From NCBI GenBank assembly GCA_903892565.1, contig CAITIX010000412.1, positions 1 through 42,568 on the forward strand: a DNA stretch of 42,568 bases, read 5' to 3'. The position numbers were made by a program, and so were the translations under genes. Shown here one piece after another: positions 7,967 to 15,921 of this stretch; position 1 is the stretch's first letter, and every line of letters begins with the position of its first letter. The notes under the pieces were generated by a model, which was not told the DNA's origin, did not search any database, and was given only the letters and a program-made list of their open reading frames with translations. This stretch comes from an uncultured Acidobacteriia bacterium (GTDB lineage Bacteria > Acidobacteriota > Terriglobia > Bryobacterales > Bryobacteraceae).

Positions 7967-10363
7967 CTAGCGGCTGCGGAGCTCTGCGGAAAATTCCTTA
8001 CCTAGGCGTTCGATGATCTGGTCTACCGTCGCATTCACTTCTTCGGACGATAGCGTTCGGTCCGCGGCGCGGAACACCATCGATACCGCGATGCTTCTCT
8101 TTGCAGGGTCAATGCCCTTGCCCGCGAACACGTCCATGCAATCGACGGATTCCAATTGTGCTCCGGCCGCTTCGCGAATCGCAGTCTCCAGCGCCGCGTA
8201 CGGCGTGTCACGATTCGCAAGGAACGAAAGATCGCGGAACACCGCAGGGAAGCGCGGCAAGGCCACGAACGTCGCAGAAACGCGCGATCCCGCGACCAGT
8301 GGTTCGATGAATAGCTCCGCGGCGAATACCGGCTGATAGATGCGCTCCGCCGCAAGCATTTCGGCTTTCACCTGACCGAGAACTCCGATCACCGCGCCAT
8401 TCACCACAATCTGCGCGGCCGTGCCTTCGGCGTAGCCATCGAGCGAGGTCGGAACAAACGTCGCCTTCGGTGCGCGCAAGCTCTCCAGCGCAGATTCCAC
8501 AGCGCCCTTCAGATCGAAGAAATCGCATTCCCGGCGCGTGGACCAATCGGCGTCGTTCAGCGCTCCGCCCAGCAGGATTCCCAACGCCCAGCGCTCTTCG
8601 GGATCTTTCGCCGGCCGCGAGAAAACTTTGTCGATTTCGAAATAGCGGAAGTTCACCGCGCGGCGCGATGCATTGTAGACCGCCGTCTTCACCAGGAATG
8701 GCACCAACGAACGGCGCAGCCGCGACAAATCCGCATTCAACGGATTCGCCAGCGTGATGGACGCGCCCGCAAGCTGCGAAAACATCTCCGCGCCTTCCAC
8801 AGGCTCGAGCGGCACACCGCGAATTTCTAGAAATCCCGATCCCGTGAGCGACGCCCGCACCGCCTGGCGCGCCTGATCGAGTGCCGTCGTGCCGCCCGCT
8901 GTCGGAGTTTCCGGGCTCGCCGCCGGCGTGATCGCTTCGTAGCCCAGTACGCGCGCGACGTCTTCAATCAACACAACCGCGTCGTTCACATCCACGCGTC
9001 TGGTCGGAACGTCCACTCGCGACAAATCGTCCGAGCAATTGCAGCCGAGCTTCGTGAGCGATGAAATCACCTGCTCGCGTGTCACGTGGATTCCCAAATA
9101 GCTACTCACGCGCTCCGCGGGCAACGCAAACACCGCGCGCTTGGCAGGAGATGGATACGCGTCCGTGAGCGGCCCCGCCGATTGCCCGCCTGCTTCGGAG
9201 AACAGCAGCGCGATCGCCCGCGCCTGCGCGCCTTCCAACGATTCGTTCGGATCCGTGCCGCGTTCAAAGCGATACGACGAATCGCTGCTCACGCCCAAGC
9301 GGCGTCCACTCAAACGAATTCCCGTAGGTTCGAAATGCGCGGCTTCTAGAAGAACATCAGACGTCGTTTCCGAAATACCGGACGATTCGCCGCCCATGAT
9401 TCCCGCCAGCGCCATCGGCGCATGCGCGTCGGCAATCGCCAGCGGAGCATATTCGTCCGATTCGCCGGTCTTTTGTTCAATGGAACGTCCATCGAGCAAG
9501 CGCAGCGTTTCGCCCGCTGCGAACTTTCGCACCACAATCTTTTCGCGCACGCGCTTCAGATCGAACGCATGCAGCGGTTGTCCCCACTCCAGCATCACGA
9601 AATTCGTGATGTCGACCACGTTATTGATCGGGCGCAAGCCCGCGGCCATCAAGCGGCTGGCCATCCACGGCTGCGATTTCCCAATGCGAACTCCGCCCAC
9701 CACCTGGCACGTATAGCGCGTGCATAGCGAGGGCGCCTGGATCTCCACGGGCACGGAATCTTTCGTGTACACAGTTGGCGCTGGCGCAGAAGGCAACACG
9801 AGTTTCAGATCCAACATCGCTGCTAGTTCGCGCGCAATGCCGATCAAGCCCAGGCAATCCGGACGATTCGGATACACCTTCACGTGCACCAACGCTTCGT
9901 CGATCTTCGTCGCTTCCGTAATGCTCTTGCCGAGCAGCGCTTCGTCCTTGAAAACTTGCAGGCCCGTGCCCTTGGCGCTCAACCCGAGTTCGCCATCCAG
10001 GCAGATCATGCCTTTGGAAACTACGTCCCCGAAACTGGCCTCGCCGATGGATTCGCCGTTTGGAAGATCCGTCCCCGCGAGCGCCACCGGCACTCCCCAG
10101 CCCACTTCAATGGGATGCGCCGACGCGCACACAATCTGCCGCACGTCGCCCTTCGCCACTTCCACATCGCACACGAACTTATCGGAAGTACCCGCAAGCG
10201 GTCTCTTCGCGCGGATGAAGCCGACGCGCACGGGCGCAAGCTCGCGCTCCAGCACGTGTGCCGCTTCAATGTCGAGGCCCACGCGCGGCAGCGCCGTCAG
10301 CAGGTCCGCCAGCGCGCAGCGCGGTGTCAGGTAATCCAGGAGCCACTCAGTGTTGACGATCAT
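7967..10363 (-). CDS. pheT: Phenylalanine--tRNA ligase beta subunit
   Basis: The 798-residue protein shows the bacterial PheT order: N-terminal MIVNTEWLLDYL, tRNA-binding OB domain (about 40-150, with VCASAHPIEVGWGVPVALAGTDLPNG), B3/4 editing domain (about 210-370, with NNVVDITNFVMLEWGQPLHAFDL), B5 domain (about 400-470), and the C-terminal anticodon-binding FDX-ACB domain (FPAVFRDLSFLANRDTPYAALE to the end). With PheS it charges tRNA-Phe as an alpha2beta2 enzyme in the cytosol. It follows pheS after 30 bp on the same strand, so the pair is an operon. Confidence 0.97.
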   Translation of the reverse strand: MIVNTEWLLDYLTPRCALADLLTALPRVGLDIEAAHVLERELAPVRVGFIRAKRPLAGTSDKFVCDVEVAKGDVRQIVCASAHPIEVGWGVPVALAGTDLPNGESIGEASFGDVVSKGMICLDGELGLSAKGTGLQVFKDEALLGKSITEATKIDEALVHVKVYPNRPDCLGLIGIARELAAMLDLKLVLPSAPAPTVYTKDSVPVEIQAPSLCTRYTCQVVGGVRIGKSQPWMASRLMAAGLRPINNVVDITNFVMLEWGQPLHAFDLKRVREKIVVRKFAAGETLRLLDGRSIEQKTGESDEYAPLAIADAHAPMALAGIMGGESSGISETTSDVLLEAAHFEPTGIRLSGRRLGVSSDSSYRFERGTDPNESLEGAQARAIALLFSEAGGQSAGPLTDAYPSPAKRAVFALPAERVSSYLGIHVTREQVISSLTKLGCNCSDDLSRVDVPTRRVDVNDAVVLIEDVARVLGYEAITPAASPETPTAGGTTALDQARQAVRASLTGSGFLEIRGVPLEPVEGAEMFSQLAGASITLANPLNADLSRLRRSLVPFLVKTAVYNASRRAVNFRYFEIDKVFSRPAKDPEERWALGILLGGALNDADWSTRRECDFFDLKGAVESALESLRAPKATFVPTSLDGYAEGTAAQIVVNGAVIGVLGQVKAEMLAAERIYQPVFAAELFIEPLVAGSRVSATFVALPRFPAVFRDLSFLANRDTPYAALETAIREAAGAQLESVDCMDVFAGKGIDPAKRSIAVSMVFRAADRTLSSEEVNATVDQIIERLGKEFSAELRSR

Positions 10364-10393
10364 GTGGATTCAATAAAGGACGGAAACGCTCGC

Positions 10394-11437
10394 CTAAAAC
10401 TGCCGCAAGAACGCTTCCTCGTTTTGGTACAAGTGCCGGATGTCGTTAATTTGGTGCCGCAACATCGTGATGCGGTCCACGCCAATGCCGAACGCGAACC
10501 CTTGATGCTTGGCCGGGTCCAGTCCGCCCATCTTCAAAACTTCGGGACGCATCATGCCGCTGCCCAGCACTTCAATCCATCCCGTGCGCGAACACAGCGA
10601 GCAGCCCTTCTGTTTGCAGATGATGCAACTGACATCGACCTCGGCGCTCGGCGTGGTGAACGGAAAATAGCTGGGACGAAACCGCAACTTCGCTTCGCCG
10701 CCGAACAATCCCTTGGCCAGTTCCGTGAGCGTCCAACGCAAGTCGGACATCGTGAGATTGGTCCCGACGGCAAACACATCGAGCTGCTGAAAAATCGGGA
10801 AGTGCGACGCATCGATATCGTCTTTGCGATAGCAGCGTCCCGTGGTCATCGCGCGGATCGGCACCTGCCCGTTGCGGGCGCGCATCACGCGGCCTTGAAA
10901 CGCCGTGGTGTGCGTGCGCATTAATTCGGCCTCAGTTTGCAGCCGGTGCTCGCCGTCGGTAGGGGTGATATAAAAGGTATCGTGCATGTCGCGCGCGGGA
11001 TGCCACGGCGGCGTATTCAGCGCATCAAAGTTGAAGTACTCGGTTTCAATGTCCGGAAAATCTTCATACGTGAAGCCCAGGCCCATCAGGATGCGTTTCA
11101 TCGTTTCCGCAGTCACCGTCATGGGATGCGGACGCCCCGCCAGACGGCGGCGTCCCGGAAGCGTGACATCTAACATCGCGCTCGCAGGCTTCGCGCCTTG
11201 ACCGACAACGGATTTGCGTTCGTTCAGCGCCTCTTCCAGTTGAGCCTTCGCCGCGTTAACCGATTGGCCGAACGCTTTGCGTTCCTCCGCCGGCAGGCTT
11301 CCGAGCGACTTCAACTGCGAGGTCAATTCACCCGCTTTGCCAAGGTACTGCACGCGCACCTGATCCAGTGCGGCCGGCGTCGCCGCCGCGTTGATCTGCG
11401 CCAAGGCGCGCTCCACCAGTTCTGAAATCGATTGCAT
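10394..11437 (-). CDS. pheS: Phenylalanine--tRNA ligase alpha subunit
   Basis: The 347-residue catalytic subunit has an N-terminal coiled-coil region (residues 1-90, with VQYLGKAGELTSQLKSL), then class II synthetase motifs: HPMTVTAETMKRILMGLGF, ETEYFNFDALNTPPWHPARDMHDTFY, and RAMTTGRCYRKDDIDASHFPIFQQ (motif 2 region). Motif 3 is AFGIGVDRITMLRH near the C-terminus. A CIICKQKGCSLCSRTGW cysteine cluster is typical of many PheS sequences. The gene starts at 11437 and is transcribed divergently from a methyltransferase, with only 47 bp between the start codons. Confidence 0.97.
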   Translation of the reverse strand: MQSISELVERALAQINAAATPAALDQVRVQYLGKAGELTSQLKSLGSLPAEERKAFGQSVNAAKAQLEEALNERKSVVGQGAKPASAMLDVTLPGRRRLAGRPHPMTVTAETMKRILMGLGFTYEDFPDIETEYFNFDALNTPPWHPARDMHDTFYITPTDGEHRLQTEAELMRTHTTAFQGRVMRARNGQVPIRAMTTGRCYRKDDIDASHFPIFQQLDVFAVGTNLTMSDLRWTLTELAKGLFGGEAKLRFRPSYFPFTTPSAEVDVSCIICKQKGCSLCSRTGWIEVLGSGMMRPEVLKMGGLDPAKHQGFAFGIGVDRITMLRHQINDIRHLYQNEEAFLRQF

Positions 11438-11484
11438 GGGCTTGTTTTTCGTGGAAACTACAAGTGTAACATTGGAGCTGCGCC

Positions 11485-12171
11485 GTGCTTAAAAAAGTCC
11501 CTCTCCTTCGCATCCTGGAACCCGAAGAAATGGCCGGAGCCGACGAGGCCGCCGAATACGACGCCATGGATTTCGGCACAACCGACGATCTCTTCGTCCA
11601 ACGTGCGGTTGAACTCGCACGAGCCGACTGCCGCATCGTGGATATAGGCTGCGGCAACGCGAAAATCCCTTTGGCGATCGCGAGCCGCGCGCCCAGTGCG
11701 CACATCTGCGCCGTGGAGATGTCACGCGAGATGTTGGCCGTCGCCGTCCGCCATCGCGCCAGGGCGGATGCCGCTGCGCAAAGGATGAGCTTCGTTCGTG
11801 GCGATGCCAAGCAGCTGCCCTTTGCCGCGAACTCGGTCGATATCATCGTTTCAAATAGTTTGATCCACCACATTCCAGATCCGAGCTTCGTCTTTCGCGA
11901 AATCGCGCGCGTTTTGAAAAACTCCAGCAACGCCCCGCGCATTCTGATTCGCGATCTGGTTCGGCCCAACGATGAAACCGAGCTCCGGGCGCTCGCCGAA
12001 AAATATTCCGCCGGATGGAGCCCCTTGCAGCGCCGCCTCTACGTGGATTCGTTGCACGCAGCGCTCTCTTTAGAGGAAGTCCGAGCCTATGCGACCGATG
12101 CCGGGTTGCGTGGCGTCCACGTGCAGCAAATTACCGATCGCCACTGGAGCCTGGAGCCGCAAACAGCTTAA
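11485..12171 (+). CDS. Class I SAM-dependent methyltransferase (substrate unknown)
   Basis: The 228-residue protein has the SAM-binding glycine motif IVDIGCGNAKIPLA near residues 50-63, the acidic residue after strand 2 (CAVEMSREMLAVA), GDAKQLPF, and a methyltransferase-11-like post-motif (SNSLIHHIPDPSFVFREIARVLK). Such enzymes methylate small molecules, quinones or lipids; nothing nearby indicates the acceptor. The GTG start at 11485 has GGAG at 11474-11477 with a 7-bp spacer. It is divergent from pheS. A weak hairpin follows the stop codon. Confidence 0.85.
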   Translation: MLKKVPLLRILEPEEMAGADEAAEYDAMDFGTTDDLFVQRAVELARADCRIVDIGCGNAKIPLAIASRAPSAHICAVEMSREMLAVAVRHRARADAAAQRMSFVRGDAKQLPFAANSVDIIVSNSLIHHIPDPSFVFREIARVLKNSSNAPRILIRDLVRPNDETELRALAEKYSAGWSPLQRRLYVDSLHAALSLEEVRAYATDAGLRGVHVQQITDRHWSLEPQTA

Positions 12172-12193
12172 ACATTTTTCGGTGAATATGTTT
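12170..12193 (+). terminator. Weak possible terminator after the methyltransferase gene
   Basis: AAACAT (12170-12175) pairs with ATGTTT (12188-12193) across a 12-nt loop, and TT follows. The stem is short and AT-rich, so confidence is low. Confidence 0.25.
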
Positions 12194-12448
12194 TTGCGGG
12201 CCCAAAATCGGCATTTTGCGAAAGCGCGACGGCGAATTCCCGCAACTCTTTTGGCATGATGAAAAATCGCAAAAAAGTGGCAAATTCGAGGCCCTCGCAA
12301 AACGGTTTTAGGGGCTAGGGTGCGGAGAATCGCAAAGATCGCTTAAATCGCCCGTAATGCGCGGGAATCGGCATTTCGATTTTTATTTGCCTTGGCGAGT
12401 TTTCGGCCCGAACTGCCGCCCACCCCTCTGGATGCGATATCCTGACGC
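12172..12448. other. 277-bp intergenic region with recurring TCGCAAA and AATCGGCATTT motifs
   Basis: This is the longest non-coding stretch in the window and is more AT-rich than its surroundings. AATCGGCATTT occurs twice (12206-12216 and 12366-12376), and CGCAAA-type motifs recur between 12260 and 12340. I see no tRNA cloverleaf or good reading frame. It probably holds the promoter of the TPR gene run and might hold a small RNA. Confidence 0.4.
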
Positions 12449-12754
12449 TTGGCCTCCCGAATCGAACAACTTCAGCAGCTTCTTGTCCAGGATCCGGGCA
12501 GTTCTTTTGCCCGTTACGGATTGGCGCTGGCTTACGTCCAAGAAGGCGACTTGGAAAAATCGATCGCCGAATTCGCAACGCTGCTGGAGCGCGATCCGAA
12601 CTACGCCGCCGGGTACTATCACGGTGGGCAGACGTTTGAAAAGCTGGGCCGTTTGGACGAAGCCCGGGATTATTACCGTCGTGGCCTGGATATTGTCCGC
12701 GATCCGCACGCCCGGGGCGAATTGCAGGCCGCGCTCGATATACTGGGCGATTAA
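12449..12754 (+). CDS. Small TPR protein
   Basis: The 101-residue protein starts from TTG and is made of TPR helices: GSSFARYGLALAYVQEGDLEKSIAEF, YAAGYYHGGQTFEKLGRLDEARDYYRRGLDI. It lacks a signal peptide, so it is probably cytosolic. TPR units mediate protein binding; the partner is unknown. It is followed after 22 bp by a larger exported protein that also carries TPRs, which suggests co-transcription. The TTG start is preceded by no strong ribosome binding site, so the exact start is uncertain. Confidence 0.75.
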   Translation: MASRIEQLQQLLVQDPGSSFARYGLALAYVQEGDLEKSIAEFATLLERDPNYAAGYYHGGQTFEKLGRLDEARDYYRRGLDIVRDPHARGELQAALDILGD

Positions 12755-12776
12755 CCGCAACGGCAGCAGCACGAAC

Positions 12777-14342
12777 ATGAGCCTTCGATTCACCCGCGAG
12801 ATTCCAGCAACGTTCCGCTCCGCGCTCGCCCTCGGGCTCCTGTTTACCGAGTTGCTTGGCGCGCAAGCACCGGCTCGTCCGCAAGCACAGCCGCTGCGAC
12901 GCCAAACCCAAGCGGCTTCGGATCAGAACCAACTGGATGGCAATCAAGCGCTCTTCACGGTTCTTGCGGCCATCAACGTAGCCGGATACGACGATCAAAT
13001 CGATGCCGTCTCTACGCACCCCTATCGCCATCAGCTCAGAACGCAGTTCTCCACCAAGAGCCTCGACAGTATCTATGAGTTAAAGCGTTTCGTGCGCGAT
13101 CACAAGGTCGGCGATCCCAAAGCCGACCTCAGTCGCTACATCTCGTATGCTCTGCTCATCAACGGGCCTCCCGATTTCGACTATCGCGATCCGGATATGG
13201 TGCGCCCCGCCGACGTTTCTTCACTCGAAGGGCTCTCGCCTCTGCTTGCCGCATTTTATCGCGAAGCGAATCTGGAAGAAGAATGGCAGCGCGCCCAGCC
13301 GTTTTACGATCAGATGATCGGTGTGTATCACGAGCCCGTGGCGCGCGCGATTCTCGGCGTGAACGGCTATCTTCGCAACACCACCAGCGGCTATCTGGGA
13401 CGCCGTTTCCAGGTCTACGTGGATTTGCTCGGAGCGCCCAATCAGGTGCAGACGCGCAGCTATCAGGACGATACGTTCGTAGTGGTCACGCCCAGCGCGG
13501 AGCCGCAGATCGATGGCATCCGCCACGCCTATCTGCACTATTTGCTGGATCCTCTCGGCTTCAAGTTCGCAGAAGAAATCCAGAAGAAGCACGCGCTCGG
13601 CGATTATGCGCAAGGCGCCGGAACGTTGCCGGATGTGTACAAATCCGACTTCGTCCTATTGGCTACGGAAAGCTTGATCAAAGCCGTCGAAAGCCGCATG
13701 GATCGCAAGCCGGCGGCGGTCGATCAAGCGATGCGCGGAGGCTTTGTCCTGACCGCTGCCATTGCGGAACAACTCGCCGTCTACGAAAAGCAGGAAGTCG
13801 CCATGCGTTTGTACTTCCCTAATTTGTTTACGCCCATCGATTACAAGCGCGAGCAGAAGCGCATGGCCGGCGTGGAGTTTGATCTTGTGCCCGTGACGGC
13901 GCGCGTGGTTCGTCCGGCGCAGACGCAGAAGGCTCCGGAGCTCACAGGCGCTGCGAAAACACTGGACGAAGCCGATCAGGCGTATACGGATCGTAAGCTC
14001 GACCGTGCCAAAGAGATCTTCCTGCGGGTGCTGGAAGAGACCGGAGAGAAACCGCTGCACGCGAAGGCGTATTATGGATTGGCAAGGATCGCGGTGCTCC
14101 AAAAGGACCCCGAAACCGGCGACAACCTGTTTCGGAAAGTGCTGGAATTGGAGCCCGATGCCGACACCAAGTCGTGGAGCCTACTCTATCTGGGGCGCCT
14201 GGCCGATTCGCAAGGCGATCGCGATCAAGCCGTGGAACAATACAAGGCTGCGTTAGCCGTCGAAGGCGTGCCGGACGCTGTTCGTCAGGCAGCGCAAAAA
14301 GGTTTGGATGCGGCGTTTGGTAAGGATGCCGGCAAGCAATAA
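12777..14342 (+). CDS. Exported TPR protein with an HxxxH motif, function unknown
   Basis: This 521-residue protein begins with a likely signal peptide (residues 1-29, FRSALALGLLFTELLGAQ). The middle region ends in VVVTPSAEPQIDGIRHAYLHYLLDPL, where His250 and His254 form HAYLH. This resembles a gluzincin HExxH zinc motif but lacks the glutamate. Near the C-terminus (about 400-500) there are three TPR-like repeats, including KPLHAKAYYGLARIAVLQKDPETGDNLFRKVLEL. The start ATG 12777 precedes the hydrophobic segment; longer frames run through the upstream TPR gene in another phase. Similar proteins seem common in Acidobacteria from memory, but I know no function. It is probably periplasmic. Confidence 0.75.
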   Translation: MSLRFTREIPATFRSALALGLLFTELLGAQAPARPQAQPLRRQTQAASDQNQLDGNQALFTVLAAINVAGYDDQIDAVSTHPYRHQLRTQFSTKSLDSIYELKRFVRDHKVGDPKADLSRYISYALLINGPPDFDYRDPDMVRPADVSSLEGLSPLLAAFYREANLEEEWQRAQPFYDQMIGVYHEPVARAILGVNGYLRNTTSGYLGRRFQVYVDLLGAPNQVQTRSYQDDTFVVVTPSAEPQIDGIRHAYLHYLLDPLGFKFAEEIQKKHALGDYAQGAGTLPDVYKSDFVLLATESLIKAVESRMDRKPAAVDQAMRGGFVLTAAIAEQLAVYEKQEVAMRLYFPNLFTPIDYKREQKRMAGVEFDLVPVTARVVRPAQTQKAPELTGAAKTLDEADQAYTDRKLDRAKEIFLRVLEETGEKPLHAKAYYGLARIAVLQKDPETGDNLFRKVLELEPDADTKSWSLLYLGRLADSQGDRDQAVEQYKAALAVEGVPDAVRQAAQKGLDAAFGKDAGKQ

Positions 14343-14378
14343 AAGTTTGGAACGAAATAATATTTGGGAGCAATGGAA

Positions 14379-15116
14379 ATGAGGATGCAGTATTTGATGA
14401 TCGCCCTGGCCTTGACGGCCGGCATGGCGACGGCGCAGAAGGCGAAGTCGAACAAGGAAATTGAAGCGGTGAACGCAATTGCCACGGCGCAAACACCGGA
14501 TGACCGGATCAATGCGGTGGAGAACCTGCTGAGCAAGTACAAGGACACCGAATTCAAGGCCATTGCGCTTTCGCAGGCCGCGCAGGCTGCGCAAGCCAAG
14601 GGCGATCAGATCGCCGGCATCAATTACGCCAATCGTGCGATCGAAGCCGACAAGAATAACTATCAGGCGTTGATTGTCCTCGGCCAGCTCAGCGTGCAAG
14701 GGGTGCGTGAGTTCGATCTCGACAAAGACGAAAAGCTCGCGCGCGCCACGAAAGCGTCGAACGATGCACTCACCGCGCTGAAGTCCGCGCAGAAGCCCAA
14801 TCCGAAACTTTCCGACGATCAGTGGAACGGCATCAGGAAGGATTACGAAGCTTCCGCGCACGAAACGCTCGGCCTGGTGGCAAGCGTGCAGAAGAAGTAC
14901 GACGTCGCCGTCGCGGAATATAAAATCGCTCTCGAAGACGCGCCGGATGCGACCACGATGGTGCGTTTAGCTTCGGCTTATGACGACTCGGGTAAGTACG
15001 ACGATGCTACGGCTTTGTTGGATAAAGTCGCGGCCTCCACCGCTCCCGACGCCGTCAAGAAGGTGGCGCTGAGTGAAAAACAACGCGCCGAGAAGATGAA
15101 GGCCGCGAAGAAATAG
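14379..15116 (+). CDS. Exported TPR-like repeat protein
   Basis: The 245-residue protein has a signal peptide (MRMQYLMIALALTAGMATAQ) followed by a Lys/Ala-rich helical repeat region: NAIATAQTPDDRINAVENLLSKY, YANRAIEADKNNYQALIVLGQL, and a C-terminal YDVAVAEYKIALEDAPDATTMVRLASAYDDSGKYDDATALL. It would act as a periplasmic scaffold, partner unknown. Three ATGs are possible at 14373, 14379 and 14385; GGGAG at 14366-14370 fits 14379 best. It follows the larger TPR protein after 36 bp and precedes rnc by 24 bp. Confidence 0.75.
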   Translation: MRMQYLMIALALTAGMATAQKAKSNKEIEAVNAIATAQTPDDRINAVENLLSKYKDTEFKAIALSQAAQAAQAKGDQIAGINYANRAIEADKNNYQALIVLGQLSVQGVREFDLDKDEKLARATKASNDALTALKSAQKPNPKLSDDQWNGIRKDYEASAHETLGLVASVQKKYDVAVAEYKIALEDAPDATTMVRLASAYDDSGKYDDATALLDKVAASTAPDAVKKVALSEKQRAEKMKAAKK

Positions 15117-15130
15117 CCGCCGGAGGGCGG
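15117..15130 (+). promoter_or_regulatory. Small hairpin presenting the rnc Shine-Dalgarno in its loop
   Basis: CCGCC (15117-15121) can pair with GGCGG (15126-15130), placing GGAG (15122-15125) in a 4-nt loop 15 bp before the rnc ATG. The stem is only 5 bp but all G-C. It may tune rnc translation or be cut by the enzyme; neither is shown. Confidence 0.35.
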
Positions 15131-15140
15131 AATTGATTTG

Positions 15141-15866
15141 ATGAATGCCGACCTGGCTGTACTCGAACAGGCGTTAGGTCACACGTTTCGCAATCGCGAA
15201 CTGCTGTTTCGCGCGCTGACACACAAATCGCGGATCTACGAGAAGTCGCCGGAGGGCGATGTTCTGGCTGATAACGAACAGCTGGAATTCCTGGGCGACT
15301 CGATCCTCGGCTTCGTGGTCAGCGAATCGCTAGTGCGCCGCTTTCCATCCTTTCCCGAAGGCCGTCTTTCCAAGCTGAAAGCCCATCTGGTGAGCGCCGC
15401 GTGGTTGTACGAAGTGGCGCAGGAGTTGCATCTGGGCGAATATCTTCTGCTTGGCCGCGGCGAGGAAATGAGTGGGGGCCGCGAGAAACGCGCACTGCTC
15501 TCGGACGCGCTCGAGGCTCTGATCGCCGCGCTGTATCTCGACGCGGGCCTCGACGCGGTTCGTCCGCTGATTGAAGATCGCGTGATTGGCGATCTGCAGG
15601 CTCCGGAGGACGGTTTTGATAGCGCGGTCACCGATCACAAGAGTGCGTTGCAGGAAACCGCGCAGGCGTTGAAACTCCCTCCTCCGCGCTACGCGATTGT
15701 TTCCGAGGAAGGCCCGGAGCACGCCAAGCTATTCACGGTGGAGGTGCGCTTGGGCAAGGATTGGTCCAGCCAGGCGCAAGGGATGTCGAAGAAAGCGGCC
15801 GGACAAAAGGCCGCGCAACAGGTGCTGCACCAGTTGGCGCAGGAAAACAATCACAGCAAGCAATAA
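15141..15866 (+). CDS. rnc: Ribonuclease III
   Basis: The 241-residue protein has the RNase III signature NEQLEFLGDSILGFVVSE (residues 45-62), whose acidic residues bind Mg2+, a second acidic site in KRALLSDALEALIAALYLDAGLD, and a C-terminal double-stranded-RNA-binding domain (about 158-232, TDHKSALQETAQ through SSQAQGMSKKAAGQKAAQQVL). It cuts double-stranded RNA during rRNA maturation and mRNA decay. The ATG at 15141 was chosen over the TTG one codon upstream. Common partners (era, recO, acpP-fabF) are absent here. Confidence 0.95.
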   Translation: MNADLAVLEQALGHTFRNRELLFRALTHKSRIYEKSPEGDVLADNEQLEFLGDSILGFVVSESLVRRFPSFPEGRLSKLKAHLVSAAWLYEVAQELHLGEYLLLGRGEEMSGGREKRALLSDALEALIAALYLDAGLDAVRPLIEDRVIGDLQAPEDGFDSAVTDHKSALQETAQALKLPPPRYAIVSEEGPEHAKLFTVEVRLGKDWSSQAQGMSKKAAGQKAAQQVLHQLAQENNHSKQ

Positions 15867-15921
15867 TCCGTTGGACTACGGCGCAAGCCGCGATTTCTAG
15901 CGCCAGTGGCTGTTTATAAAG

